DNA of 64,000 nt, taken from Desulfobacteraceae bacterium (GTDB lineage: Bacteria; Desulfobacterota; Desulfobacteria; Desulfobacterales; Desulfosalsimonadaceae). Below the pieces are notes generated by a model. It saw only the letters and a list, made by a program, of their open reading frames with translations. It was not told where the DNA came from and did not search any database. The stretch lies in assembly GCA_021737565.1 (NCBI GenBank), contig JAIPDS010000002.1, positions 1-64,000 of the forward strand, given 5' to 3'. A program made the position numbers and the translations under genes. Shown here piece after piece: positions 32,094 to 43,800 of this stretch (position 1 is the first letter of the stretch; each line of letters starts with the position of its first letter).

Positions 32094-33065
32094 TCAAGCC
32101 AGTCCATACAGGATCCCGGGCTCGTTTTCCGCCCGCCTGACACGATTTTTCATTTCCAGGTACCGCAAATGCGCAATGGCCTCGCCCGTGGCAAACCATT
32201 TCTGCTGTGTAGGGAAATCCTCCCAGCTTTTTGCAGTAAGGTCCCAGGTCATGCGGGAAGCAACGTCAAATGCATGCATGGGAGAAGATTTTGCAAGTAT
32301 TGCTTCCACCTCTTCCAGTCTATTGGCATGATGACGCTTCAGGGTATCAATGCGATCCCGGAAATCGGAAAACAAATTCCTGTGGCCGGGAAGAGCCAGC
32401 TTCACCTCCAGGTCCCTTACCCTGTCAAGGCTCTTTAAATAGTCTCCCAGGGGATTCGTATTATCAGACCAGCACTGGATATTGGGTGTAATATCATATA
32501 GCACATGATCGCCTGCAATAAAAATCCCCTTTTCCGGTTCATACAGGCAGGTATGGCCGGGGGTGTGCCCAGGGGTCTGAATGCAGATAAAATCGTAATC
32601 ACCCACCTTCAGCCTGTCCCGGTCATTGATCATGCTTAGTGAAGGCGACCAGTTTGAACCATACTTATGCGCCGGATGCTGGTTTAGGGCCTCGCGAAGC
32701 ATGTCTTCGGGAAATCCGTTTCTGCCTCCGTATTTGATCATTGGCTCAAGGCCCCTGGGGTTTTCAATTATTTCACTATCAGGCCTGTTGAAATAAATCC
32801 GGGTATTTTCCCCTGCCAGCTCGTTTACAAGCCCGAAATGATCCGCATGCAGGTGGGTGATAAAGAGATCGACAGTATCGAGCCCTACGCCTATCTCAGC
32901 CAGCCCTTCGCTCAGGGCCTTTTTGCAGACATCGCGGTTTAAGCCAGTATCAATTACAAGGTTGCGTGAATTTCCCTTGACAACATATGAATTAAGGGAT
33001 TTGAGCGGACTGTTGGGCAACGGGACCAGTATTCTGTAGAGACCCGGGTATAGCTCTTCTGCCAT
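32094..33065 (-). CDS. MBL-fold metallohydrolase
   Basis: THLHADHFGLV, QTPGHTPGHTCLY, GDHVLYD. Confidence 0.9.
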   Translation of the reverse strand: MAEELYPGLYRILVPLPNSPLKSLNSYVVKGNSRNLVIDTGLNRDVCKKALSEGLAEIGVGLDTVDLFITHLHADHFGLVNELAGENTRIYFNRPDSEIIENPRGLEPMIKYGGRNGFPEDMLREALNQHPAHKYGSNWSPSLSMINDRDRLKVGDYDFICIQTPGHTPGHTCLYEPEKGIFIAGDHVLYDITPNIQCWSDNTNPLGDYLKSLDRVRDLEVKLALPGHRNLFSDFRDRIDTLKRHHANRLEEVEAILAKSSPMHAFDVASRMTWDLTAKSWEDFPTQQKWFATGEAIAHLRYLEMKNRVRRAENEPGILYGLA

Positions 33066-33283
33066 GGCGCGTTTTCCTTTCAGGGATTAAAAATAAAACG
33101 AACGCTCACTCGTTTTTAAAAACGTCATTCTACCCCTTAACAAATTTTTTTCAAGCGCAAACAAAAAACCCCGTTGCCAGCCTCTTAAATATCGGGCAAA
33201 AAGGCTTAATTTCATACCTTTGGTTGACACGCCGGCAATTCCGGATATAGATATATTTATATTCCCCCTGACTGGATCCTGCT

Positions 33284-35728
33284 ATGCCGCAAGATTATCA
33301 AAAAATAGAGGTTGCCGTGGCCATGCCGGTATTCGGGACCTATACTTACGCGGTCCCGCCCGGGCTTTCAGACATGATGGAGCCGGGCAAGCGTGTACTT
33401 GTTCCTTTCGGGTCGCGGCGGGTAACGGGCTACGTGCTCGGCCCGGACGCCAGGGAGCAAAAAGAGGGGCTGAAAGCCGCCGAAGACGTAATTGATGACG
33501 ACACTCCCCTGTTTCCGGAAGAAATGATCCCTTTTTTCCGGTGGATAGCGGATTATTACATGCATCCCATAGGAGAGGTCATTTCAGAGGCACTGCCCGG
33601 AGGTATCAACCCTGCCGAGTATTCGGTCTACCGGACAACAGATAAGGGAGCAGCCTCCCTTGATAATGAAAAACTGCCGGTACAGGAAAAAAAAGTCCTT
33701 AAGCTGCTTTGCGAAAACCCCTGCAGGCACTCCTTGCTATGCAGAAAAGCCGGAGAGAACATCCCCCGCAGTCTTCTTGAGAAAATGCGCCGAAGGGGCC
33801 TGCTTGAAAAAGAAAACAAAATCCACCGGCAGACAGTGCGCACAAAAACACGCAGATGCGCTGAACTCATAGATGCGGGCATTGCGGAAAAAGACTTCTC
33901 AGAGCAAAAGCTCACCATTGTCAGACACCTGCGCGAAAACGGAAAAACCCCTGTAGATGAGCTTAAAAAAATTGTCCCCACTGCTGCAAATCATATAAGG
34001 GAGCTTGAAAAAAAAGGTTATGTAAAAATAAGCGAACAGGAAGTCTACAGGGACCCGTTCGGAGATCCGGTAGACCCTGATACCCCGCCCAGGCTCACCG
34101 CAGAACAGCAAAAAGTCGTTCGTGAAGCAGGCGATGCTGTAAAATCCGGATTCCGCACCTATCTTCTGGCAGGTGTAACAGGAAGCGGCAAAACAGAGGT
34201 CTACATGCAGCTTGCCGCCCGCGCCCTTGAACAGAATCGAACCGCTCTGATCCTGGTTCCGGAAATAGCAATTATTTCTGAAATCGAGCGCCGGTTCAGG
34301 GCCAGGTTCGCAGGACTGGTCGGGGTGCTGCACTCGGGGCTGTCTGCAGGAGAAAGATTTGACCAGTGGCTGCGTATAGCCCGGGGGGAGGCGCCGGTTG
34401 TTATCGGCGCAAGATCAGCGATTTTCGCTCCCCTGGCCAAGCCGGGTGTAATCATCGTGGACGAAGAGCACGACACCTCGTATAAGCAGGAAGGCCGGCT
34501 TCACTACAATGCAAGGGACATGGCAGTGGTAAGGGCCAAGCTGGCGGGTTCCACTGCGGTGCTGGGCTCTGCCACCCCGTCCGTGCAGTCTGTATACAAT
34601 GTATCTGCGGGAAAATTCCATGAACTCAACCTTACCCGCAGAATTCACAGGCGTGCCATGCCAGAGGTAAAAATCGTGGATCTGCGCAAGCACAAGGGCC
34701 TTAAAGGCGCCCGCCGGTTTATTACCCGGCCCCTGGAAGAAGAAATAAAATCCACTCTTGCCAGGGGCGAACAGGTGCTTCTTTTTTTAAACCGCCGCGG
34801 CTTTGCCAGCTACCCTGTATGCGCTCAATGCGGAGAGGCCCTAAAATGCCGCCACTGCGACATCACCCTTACCCTTCATAAAAAAGCCAACATATACAAG
34901 TGCCATATGTGCGGCTATTTCAGGGCTGCTGCCTCCAAATGCGACAAATGCGGGTCTGCCTCCATAAAACAGCTCGGCATGGGTACCGAGAAGCTCGAGG
35001 AGGCGGTTCGCACGCTTTTTCCCGAGGCCAGGACCGCCCGCATGGACAGGGACACCATAAACAGAAGAGGTGCGCTGTTAAAAATCCTTAAAGATCTGCG
35101 TGAACAAAAAATAGACATCCTCGTGGGCACGCAGATGGTAGCCAAGGGTCATGATTTTCCCAACATCACCCTGGTGGGAATCGTATGCGCGGATTTGTCG
35201 CTTTCGTTTCCGGATTTCCGGGCAGGAGAGATGACCTTCCAGGTCCTGGCCCAGGTGGCGGGCCGTGCTGGCCGGGGCGAGGCTCCCGGCAAAGTGGTTC
35301 TACAGACTTACAGCCCGGATCATTTCGCGATCGAGGCCGCACGCGCCCAGGATTTCATGGCGTTTTACAACCGGGAAATAAAATTCAGAAAATCCCTTCA
35401 ATACCCTCCCTTTACCCGCATGACCCAGCTTAAAATCACGGGCAGGGATAAAAGCAAAACGCGCAAACAGGCCGAAGAGCTCGGGCGGCTCCTGCACATG
35501 CTACAAAAAAACGGGGAAGAAAAATTTAAGCACGTACAGATCCTCGGCCCCATAGAGGCCCCTGTTACCAGAATTGCAGGACGCTATCGCTGGCAGATAC
35601 TTCTAAAGGCCCGTTCCCCTGAAAACATCAGACAGATGCTGCGCAGGCTGATTTTGCAAAACCCCTCCGGTTTTTCCGGCCGGGAGGTTCACACCGCAAT
35701 AGACGTGGACCCGTTTTTCATGATGTAG
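33284..35728 (+). CDS. priA: Primosomal protein N' (PriA helicase)
   Basis: LLAGVTGSGKTEVYMQ, VDEEHDTSYKQE, GSATPSVQS, zinc-binding cysteines CAQCGEALKCRHCDITL. Confidence 0.97.
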   Translation: MPQDYQKIEVAVAMPVFGTYTYAVPPGLSDMMEPGKRVLVPFGSRRVTGYVLGPDAREQKEGLKAAEDVIDDDTPLFPEEMIPFFRWIADYYMHPIGEVISEALPGGINPAEYSVYRTTDKGAASLDNEKLPVQEKKVLKLLCENPCRHSLLCRKAGENIPRSLLEKMRRRGLLEKENKIHRQTVRTKTRRCAELIDAGIAEKDFSEQKLTIVRHLRENGKTPVDELKKIVPTAANHIRELEKKGYVKISEQEVYRDPFGDPVDPDTPPRLTAEQQKVVREAGDAVKSGFRTYLLAGVTGSGKTEVYMQLAARALEQNRTALILVPEIAIISEIERRFRARFAGLVGVLHSGLSAGERFDQWLRIARGEAPVVIGARSAIFAPLAKPGVIIVDEEHDTSYKQEGRLHYNARDMAVVRAKLAGSTAVLGSATPSVQSVYNVSAGKFHELNLTRRIHRRAMPEVKIVDLRKHKGLKGARRFITRPLEEEIKSTLARGEQVLLFLNRRGFASYPVCAQCGEALKCRHCDITLTLHKKANIYKCHMCGYFRAAASKCDKCGSASIKQLGMGTEKLEEAVRTLFPEARTARMDRDTINRRGALLKILKDLREQKIDILVGTQMVAKGHDFPNITLVGIVCADLSLSFPDFRAGEMTFQVLAQVAGRAGRGEAPGKVVLQTYSPDHFAIEAARAQDFMAFYNREIKFRKSLQYPPFTRMTQLKITGRDKSKTRKQAEELGRLLHMLQKNGEEKFKHVQILGPIEAPVTRIAGRYRWQILLKARSPENIRQMLRRLILQNPSGFSGREVHTAIDVDPFFMM

Positions 35729-35842
35729 AGGTCCCCACAAAATACTTGATTGATGCAGATGAAAAATGGCAGGTTACAAAAGCAAAACCCGGGGCAGATA
35801 TGTATTTGAGACTTGGTATCTATATGGCAGAAGAGGTTAAAA

Positions 35843-37438
35843 ATGAATGATTCAAAAGATTCCGGTTCAAATCAAATCCGGCCTGAACTGGCAGAGGTTA
35901 TTGAGCGGCACAGGATGACAAAAGACGAGGCCCGGCCCGAAGCGGTTGCCAGGCGCAGAAAAAAAGGACGGCGCACAATCCGGGAAAACATAGCAGATCT
36001 CTTAGACGACTATCCTTCGATTGAATACGGTTCCCTGGCCCTGGCAGCCCAGCGCCGCCGGACCCCGATGGAGGAACTGATCAGGAACACCCCTGCCGAC
36101 GGAATTGTGACAACCATCGGCAAGATAAACAGCCATCTCTTTGACCATCCGAAAAACCGGTGCATGGTACTGGGCTATGACTACACGGTTCTTGCAGGCA
36201 CCCAGGGCTATTTCAATCACAATAAAAAGGACAGAATGCTGGAGCTGGCCTATAAAATGAAACTTCCGACCGTGCTTTTTGCCGAAGGCGGAGGGGGCAG
36301 GCCCGGAGATGTTGATAAAGCCGAAACTGCGGTGGCAGGCCTTCACCTAAAATCCTTTTCCCACTTTGCCAGGCTCTCCGGCCTTGTGCCGGTCGTAGGT
36401 ATTGTAAGCGGCTATTGCTTTGCCGGCAATGCAACGCTTCTGGCATGCTGCGACGTGATCATAGCCGCGGAAAACGCCAACATAGGCATGGCCGGTCCTG
36501 CAATGATCGAGGGAGGAGGACTTGGCAAGTTTCATCCCAGCGAAATAGGGCCGGTTTCGGTTCAGTCTCCCAACGGGGTTATAGATATAGTCGTTGAAAA
36601 TGAAGAGGAAGCCGTCGCAGCAGCCAAGAAGTACATATCTTATTTCCAGGGCCCTGTATCGGAATGGGAATGCGAGGATCAGCTCCGTCTTCGCGACTCT
36701 ATACCCCAGCGGCGCCGGCGCACTTATGACGTAAGAAAAATAATCAACACCCTGGCTGACAAGGGGTCGGTGCTCGAACTGAGAAAGAAATTCGGCAAGG
36801 GAATTATCACGGCACTCGTAAGAATCGAAGGCCACCCCTTCGGCCTGATAGCCAACAACACCTTTCATCTCGCCGGTGCCATAGATGCGGACAGCGGGGA
36901 CAAGCTTTGCCGGTTTGCACAGCTTTGCGATGCATTTGACCTTCCCGTGATCTCGCTTATAGACACCCCGGGATTCATGGTGGGGCCCGAGGCTGAAAAA
37001 ACCGCCCAGGTGCGGCATTTCGGCCGGATTTTTACAAATTTCGTAAACATAACCGTACCTGTGTTCAGCATAGTGCTTAGAAGGGGCTACGGACTTGGTG
37101 CCATGGCCATGGCAGGAGGCAGTTTCCACAATTCTGATTTCATAGTCTCCTGGCCAACGGGCGAATTCGGGGGCATGGGCCTTGAAGGGGCCGTGAGGCT
37201 CGGATACAAAAAAGAACTTGATGCTATCGAAGATCCCGAAGAACGGGAAAAGCGGTTCAATGAACTGCTGGCCATGTATTACGAGCACGGCAAGGCGATA
37301 AACATGGCCTCATGCCTGGAGATAGACGATGTGATTGATCCGGCGGAAACAAGGCAGTGGATCATGGCCGGCCTGCATGCCCAGCCCGGGCCCGATCCCC
37401 GAAGCGGCAAAAAAAGACCGAATATTGACTGCTGGTAA
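35843..37438 (+). CDS. Acyl-CoA carboxylase carboxyltransferase subunit
   Basis: Crotonase-like carboxyltransferase halves: GYCFAGNATLLACCDVIIA, LIDTPGFMVGPEAEK, RRGYGLGAMAMAGG. Confidence 0.92.
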   Translation: MNDSKDSGSNQIRPELAEVIERHRMTKDEARPEAVARRRKKGRRTIRENIADLLDDYPSIEYGSLALAAQRRRTPMEELIRNTPADGIVTTIGKINSHLFDHPKNRCMVLGYDYTVLAGTQGYFNHNKKDRMLELAYKMKLPTVLFAEGGGGRPGDVDKAETAVAGLHLKSFSHFARLSGLVPVVGIVSGYCFAGNATLLACCDVIIAAENANIGMAGPAMIEGGGLGKFHPSEIGPVSVQSPNGVIDIVVENEEEAVAAAKKYISYFQGPVSEWECEDQLRLRDSIPQRRRRTYDVRKIINTLADKGSVLELRKKFGKGIITALVRIEGHPFGLIANNTFHLAGAIDADSGDKLCRFAQLCDAFDLPVISLIDTPGFMVGPEAEKTAQVRHFGRIFTNFVNITVPVFSIVLRRGYGLGAMAMAGGSFHNSDFIVSWPTGEFGGMGLEGAVRLGYKKELDAIEDPEEREKRFNELLAMYYEHGKAINMASCLEIDDVIDPAETRQWIMAGLHAQPGPDPRSGKKRPNIDCW

Positions 37439-37471
37439 AAAAATCTTCACTTTACACAGCAGTTGAAAATT

Positions 37472-37918
37472 TTATTCCGCGATTTCATAGGATTCAATGG
37501 AAATTTCCAGTCCCTCTGGCAATTCGGTCGGGGCTTGTTTTTTCCTGTTTACCGCACAAAAAGCCACTTCCTCGAATTCAAACTCTGCCTGCCCGCCGGC
37601 GGGCAGGTTGCTGATAATATCTTTCTGGTGCGGCATTTTTTCATACGAGCTGACAAACCATTCCCCGTCAAGTATCTCCTCGCGGCAGGATGTGCAGTAG
37701 CCTGTTATCTCAACATTTTTAACGTCTACTTCCCCAACGTTTCTTATGACGCCTTTTGCATCAATCACATAATGATACTCATGTTCCAGGCGGATGGAAA
37801 ATTCAGTGTCTGCAACCTCAAGCTTTGCTTCTTCGGGCTCTGCCGCGCATCCCCATAAACACAGCGCCGCAAGCAATAAAACAAAAATCCCCAATATAAA
37901 ATTTGTTCTCTTAATCAT
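37472..37918 (-). CDS. Lipoprotein, FxLYD-like
   Basis: Lipobox LCLWGC; GVIRNVGEVDVKNVEITGYC. Confidence 0.7.
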   Translation of the reverse strand: MIKRTNFILGIFVLLLAALCLWGCAAEPEEAKLEVADTEFSIRLEHEYHYVIDAKGVIRNVGEVDVKNVEITGYCTSCREEILDGEWFVSSYEKMPHQKDIISNLPAGGQAEFEFEEVAFCAVNRKKQAPTELPEGLEISIESYEIAE

Positions 37919-38246
37919 TTCTCCCCCTCCTTTTTAAGGCCTAAACCCGAAAAAACCCCCCGAAAGCATTATACAGATTTTTGCCCGCACCAATTTTATG
38001 CCTCCCTGAGGATACTACCCATATTACCAAAAAATTTATAGCAAAATAAGTCCCGTATTTCAAATCTCCAATCCCCGGCCAGACATTTTATTATGTACTA
38101 TCCCCGAAAAGATTGATATACTTCTTTTCCAGGAAGCAAAAAAGAGCTTAATTCCTTATCAGCTCCACTGTTTAAAGAACTGCCGGGCGGGAGAGCATCA
38201 AATCCATCGGATGTTAAAAGGGAAATACTGATCCGGGACTAGAACA

Positions 38247-39560
38247 ATGAGCCTGTCTGACCCAGGAGCCGCTTTACCAAAACCGCCGGTATTTTTCTAT
38301 GGATGGATCATAATTTTTGTCGCATTTGTCACCCTGGCAATATCATTCGGGATCTGGTATTCCTACTCGGTATTTATCCTTGCGGTGGTTGATGATTTCG
38401 GCTGGAGCATGGCATCCGCATCAAGTGTTTTTTCAATTTTTATCATCTCGCATTCCACGTTTGCCATGGGGGGAGGCTATCTTCAGGACAGGTTCGGACC
38501 GAGAATCGTTGTTCCGGCAGGGGCCGTAATAGTTGCCATGGCCCTTGTTGCCGCTTCCCTGTCCGAGAACCTCTGGCATTTTCAATTATCATACGGTATT
38601 GTCGGCGGCGGAGGCATCAGCCTGCTGGCCTTTGTTTCCCATGCGGCTTTTCTGCCCAAATGGTTCGAACGCAAAAGAGGGCTGGCCCTGGGAATTGCCA
38701 TGGCCGGAATCGGGCTTGGAATGCTGCTTGTGGTCCCTTTTGCAGAAAAACTGATCTCCCTGTACGGATGGAGAAATGCTTATCGAGCGCTTGCGGCACT
38801 TGTACTTCTTGTTATCGCTCCTTTAAACCTTGTTTTCGGCCGAAAAAGCCCGGAGGCTGTATCCCAGTATCCGGACGGGGATGCTTTTGATAAACAGAAG
38901 CCGGCAAAACCCCACAAATGGGCAATGTTAATTGTTGATGAAAACTGGGCAAAGATTGACTGGAGCTTTAAAAAGGCCTGTAAAACACGGCGGTTCTGGT
39001 TTCTGGTGTTTGCGTTTTTCTTTATTGCATTCGCCTTTCAGGGAGTGTTGCTCCATGCGGTCTCTGCCATGGTTGATTCGGGTATGAAACGGAGCACTGC
39101 CTCGTATTTCTTTGGAACGGCCGGCATCATGGGTTCTGCCGGAAAAATCCTGTTCGGGTATCTATCGGATATGCTGGGCCGGGAGCGGGCCAAGCTGATC
39201 GGAGATACTACAGCATTATTGGGTATAATTTCGCTTATGCTTGTTTCCCTGATCCACGGCCCCATGGCGCTTGGGTTCGCCCTGTTTTTCGGCCTGGGCT
39301 ACGGGGCCACGGCCCCGCTGATACCGGCTATTACAGCCGACATATTCATGGGCAAAAATTACGGACTGATTTTTTCAATAATCGCCACGGGCGGGGGCCT
39401 GGGCGCTGCGGCCGGCACTTATGTAAACGGCCTGCTAAGGGATATAACGGGCACTTATCTTGTATCGTTTACGGTTTGTTCAGTATTTCTGGCAATTTCG
39501 TGCATGCTGGTATTTCTTGCAGCCCCGGGCAAAGTAAGAAAAATGGTCAAGAAAACGTAA
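38247..39560 (+). CDS. MFS transporter (OFA-like)
   Basis: 12-TM hydrophobicity, FFYGWIIIFVAFVTLAISFG, GYLQDRFGPR. Confidence 0.88.
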   Translation: MSLSDPGAALPKPPVFFYGWIIIFVAFVTLAISFGIWYSYSVFILAVVDDFGWSMASASSVFSIFIISHSTFAMGGGYLQDRFGPRIVVPAGAVIVAMALVAASLSENLWHFQLSYGIVGGGGISLLAFVSHAAFLPKWFERKRGLALGIAMAGIGLGMLLVVPFAEKLISLYGWRNAYRALAALVLLVIAPLNLVFGRKSPEAVSQYPDGDAFDKQKPAKPHKWAMLIVDENWAKIDWSFKKACKTRRFWFLVFAFFFIAFAFQGVLLHAVSAMVDSGMKRSTASYFFGTAGIMGSAGKILFGYLSDMLGRERAKLIGDTTALLGIISLMLVSLIHGPMALGFALFFGLGYGATAPLIPAITADIFMGKNYGLIFSIIATGGGLGAAAGTYVNGLLRDITGTYLVSFTVCSVFLAISCMLVFLAAPGKVRKMVKKT

Positions 39561-39567
39561 ATAACTT

Positions 39568-40830
39568 ATGTTTACCTTTATTCATGCCGCAGATATTCAC
39601 CTGGACAGCCCCATGCACAAGCTGGAGGCATATGACGGCGCTCCTGTGGAGCAGTTCCGGCTGAGCACCAGAAGGGCACTTGACAACCTGCTTGAGCTTG
39701 CAGTTTCTCAAAAGGTCTCCTTTGTGCTTATTTCAGGCGACCTTTATGACGGTGACTGGAAAGACTACAACACCGGGCTTTACCTGGTTTCCCGGATGAA
39801 CCGCCTGAAAGAAGCCGGCATACCGGTATTCATGGTTTCGGGAAATCATGATGCGGCAAGCGCAATCACAAAGACCCTGCGCATGCCGGAGAACGTGACC
39901 GTATTTTCTTCAGCACGGCCGGAAACATGCACCCTGGATGACCCGATGGTGGCAATCCACGGCAGAAGCTTCGGCTCTCCTGCGGAAAAAAACGACCTGT
40001 CAAAAGATTATCCCGCCCCCCTGCCAGGCAGGTTAAACATAGGAATGCTTCATACCTGCGCTACCGGAAGACCCGGTCATGAACCTTATGCACCCTGCAA
40101 TCCGGAAGGGCTTGCGCAGAAAGGGTATCAATACTGGGCCCTTGGTCACGTACACCAGCACGAAGTGCTCTCCAAAAATCCCTTCATAGTTTTTCCCGGA
40201 AACAACCAGGCCAGGCACATCAGGGAACCGGGAGCAAAGGGATGCGTCCTTGTCACAGTCACAGACGAAATGGAGATCTCCCTTGATTTTATACCAACCG
40301 ACGTGGTGCGCTGGTGCAAAATAACAGTGGACGCGCGCCGGGCAAACGAAGCCTACGAGGTTGTAGACAGGTTTTCAGATCTGCTCGAATCGGTAGTATC
40401 GGAAAACAGCGGAATGCCTCTGGCGGTACGGGCCGAAATTTCAGGCGAGACCCGCGCGGCCGCGGAACTGACCTCTGATCCGGACCGCTGGACCGGGGAG
40501 ATAAGAGCTGCTGCAATGGAGGCGGGAAACGGGTTGGTTTGGGTGGAAAAGGTTGAGCTTTCATGCCACCTGCCTCCTGATCTGCGTCAACCGCCTGCCG
40601 GCGGGGCCATGAAGGAACTGCTTGCACTGTTTGACGAACTGGAGGAAGACGAGCAAGCAAGACGGGAACTTGCAGAGGAACTCTCAGATATTTGCAGGAA
40701 ACTGCCTGCAGAGCTAAAGCAGGAGCCTGACGGCATAAAATGCGATGATCCGGACTGGATAGGCGAGCTCCTCGGGCGCGTGCGGCCCGAGCTTGCAGGC
40801 CGCCTTTTGCGGAAAGGAGGCGGCGCATGA
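39568..40830 (+). CDS. SbcD/Mre11-like exonuclease (YhaO-like)
   Basis: FIHAADIHLDSPMH, LISGDLYDGDW, VSGNHDAAS, GHVHQHEVL. Confidence 0.92.
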   Translation: MFTFIHAADIHLDSPMHKLEAYDGAPVEQFRLSTRRALDNLLELAVSQKVSFVLISGDLYDGDWKDYNTGLYLVSRMNRLKEAGIPVFMVSGNHDAASAITKTLRMPENVTVFSSARPETCTLDDPMVAIHGRSFGSPAEKNDLSKDYPAPLPGRLNIGMLHTCATGRPGHEPYAPCNPEGLAQKGYQYWALGHVHQHEVLSKNPFIVFPGNNQARHIREPGAKGCVLVTVTDEMEISLDFIPTDVVRWCKITVDARRANEAYEVVDRFSDLLESVVSENSGMPLAVRAEISGETRAAAELTSDPDRWTGEIRAAAMEAGNGLVWVEKVELSCHLPPDLRQPPAGGAMKELLALFDELEEDEQARRELAEELSDICRKLPAELKQEPDGIKCDDPDWIGELLGRVRPELAGRLLRKGGGA

Positions 40831-43800
40831 AAATAGATGCCCTTTACCTGACCGCTTTCGGCCCTTTTACAGATGCCACCCTGGATTTCAGCAGCGGAAA
40901 TCCAGGGTTCCACCTGGTATACGGACCAAACGAGGCGGGAAAAAGCTCCGCGCTGCGCGCCCTTCGCTCCCTGCTTTACGGGATTGACGAGCGCACGCCC
41001 GACAGCTTCATCCACCCTTATTCCAGGCTTCGTATAGGGGGGAAATTAACCGCTGAAAACGGCAAAAGCCTGGAAATCGTGCGGCGAAAAGGCAGAACAA
41101 ACACCCTGCGGACTGCAGACGACATGAGCGTGGTGGAGGAAACAGTTCTGGAAGAATTTTTGAACCACGTGGACGCCGACCTTTTTGCAACCATGTTCGG
41201 CATAGGATACGACGACCTGGTAAGAGGCGGAAAAGAAATAGTCTCAGGAGGCGGGGACCTGGGAGAACTCGTCTTTTCGGCAGGCTCGGGCATAGTGCGG
41301 TTAAAGGAGATAAGGGAGGCGCTTTGCGCCGAAGCGGAAAGCCTGTTTAAACCCTTGGGAAAGGTTCCTTCCATTAATGACGCGCTTTTACGTTTCAAGG
41401 AAATTGAAAACCGCCTCAAGCAGGCAATGCTGTCCGGAAGCAGGTGGAACGAGCTTGACGGGGAGCTGAAAGCCGCCCTTAATGAACGCGACTCGGTAGA
41501 ACAGCAACTCAGGGAAAACCAAAAAGCCCGTCAGCATCTTGCAAGGATAAAAGAGGCCCTGCCGCTTATTGCGCGGCGGCGCGAGGTAACAGAGACTCTT
41601 GGACAGTATGAAAACGCCGTGCTTCTGCCTGAGGATTTCCCTGAGACCCGCAGGGATCTTGTTGCAAAGCTTGACATGGCCGCACAGGAAGAAGACAGGG
41701 CGCAAAAAGCGATAAATTCCATTGAAAAGCAGATGGCGGATCTTTCGCCCAATGATGCCTTAATTGAAAATGCCGGGCTCATAGAGGAATATCACAGGCA
41801 GCTCGGAAGCCAGCACAATGCCGCTTCAGAGCGGATAAAACTTGAAACCGAGAGGAGCGCACTGCTTGACGAGTGCAGGGAAATTCTGCGCGGCCTGTCA
41901 GACAGCCTGTCCCTGGAGGACGCCGAACGCCTGCGCATAAAAAAGGACCGGGCAGAAGCAATAAGACGGCTCTCATCTGAATACGAACAAATAATTGCCC
42001 GCATTGAAGACGCCCGGAATCTATTGCCCGGGCTGGAACATGAAATCAGCGGGCTTGAGGGAAAAAGGCGAAAGATGACCGCTCCCATGGACAGGGACTC
42101 CATGGACGCCCTGCAGACCGCCCTGGCCGAAGCCTCTGAATACGGGCCCCTGGAAAAACAAAACCAGCAGGAAATAAAGAACCTGGAGGCCAGAAAATTC
42201 TCCCTGGACAACCGGCTGGAAAATCTGGGGCTTGCCGGAAAAAACGCCCGGGAACTTGAAAAACTGCCTGTTCCTGACACCGAAACCATCCGGATGTTTG
42301 AAGAAAGTATTGATCAGGCGGCCAATTATATCCAGGAGATAAACAGGGAGCTAAAAGAAGTAAAAGACCGGATCAGGGAGGCTGAAGCAAAAATCCGGGC
42401 CGGCCAGATGGCACATGCGGTCCCCTCCGAAAACGACCTTAACCGGGCACGCGACAGAAGGGACCGCGGCTGGAGCTTGATAAGGCGGAAGCTCGAAGGC
42501 GGTTCCCTGGATCAAAAAGAGACTGCCCGGTATCTTTCCGGAATTAAAAATGATCAAGACCATGGGCCCGAAAGCCTGGAGGATGCGTTTGAACATTGCC
42601 TGAAAACATCGGACGAACTTGCAGACCGTCTGCGCAGGGAGGCAGACCGGGTTGCGGAGCATGCAAGGTTAAATGCCGATCTTGACGCTGCAATGCAGAG
42701 AAAACAGGAGCTTGATGATGAATACGAAAAAGAGGAAAAAGACCGGGAAAAACTCAATACCAGGTGGAGTGAGCTTTGGGAAAAAGCCGGCATAAATGCC
42801 GGCACACCAAGGGAAATGGAGCACTGGGGCCGGGACCTTGCCTCAATAAAACAGGATCTCTCAGAACTTGAAAACAGCATGGAAAAGGCAAAAGATTTAA
42901 ACCGGGCGATCGGTGCCCGCAAAAAAGCCCTTACCGCGGTGTTAAAGCCCCTGGATACAAAAACCGATCCCGACCACGACCCGCTGAGCAGACTTATTTT
43001 TAAGGCGCAAAAGATAATCGGGGATGAAAACAGGCTTGCCTCGGAATACAAAGAGATAGACTCCGAGATCGCTTCGCGCAGAAAAGAGCTGGCTGCCGCA
43101 AAAAACCGGCTGGAGGCGGGTGAAAGGGCTCTTGAAAGATGGCGGTCCCAGTGGCAGGAGGCTGTCTCTTTTCTCGGGCTGTCTTCAGAGGCAAAACCTG
43201 ATGAAGCAAATGCCGTAATGGAGGAGATCAGAGCCCTTTTTGAAAAACTAAGGGAAGCCGAAAACCTTCATAAACGTATACAGGGCATTGACAGGGACGC
43301 GCAGAGCTTTAAAGAAAATGTCACCGGGCTGGCAGAAACAGTGGCCCCTGATCTTTCCGGAAAACCCCCGGAAGACATCGCGCTTAAGCTCCACACCAGG
43401 CTGACAGCCTCCAGGGAGGCGCGCACCCGCCATGACGCCCTTGAAAAGCAGCTTGCATCCGAGAAGGAAAACCTTGAAAAGGCACGGAAAACCACCGCTC
43501 AAATCAGGACCCGTCTTGCCCGCATGTGCGAGGAGGCGGGCTGCAAAGAGTATCATGAACTGCCCGGGGCTGAAAAGCGCTCCACCCAGCGCCGGGAACT
43601 GGAAGAAGAACTTAAATCACTTGAAGACAGGATACTGGCTCTTTCCGCAGGGGCGACGGTGGAAGAATTTACACAGGCCGCCGCCTCGGTGGACCCCGAC
43701 ACTATTGACCCTGAAATCCAAAAGTATGACCAGGCCATAGACTCCCTGTCCGGGCGGAAGGACTTTCTTGCCGAAAAGATCGGGAGCCTGAGAAATGAAA

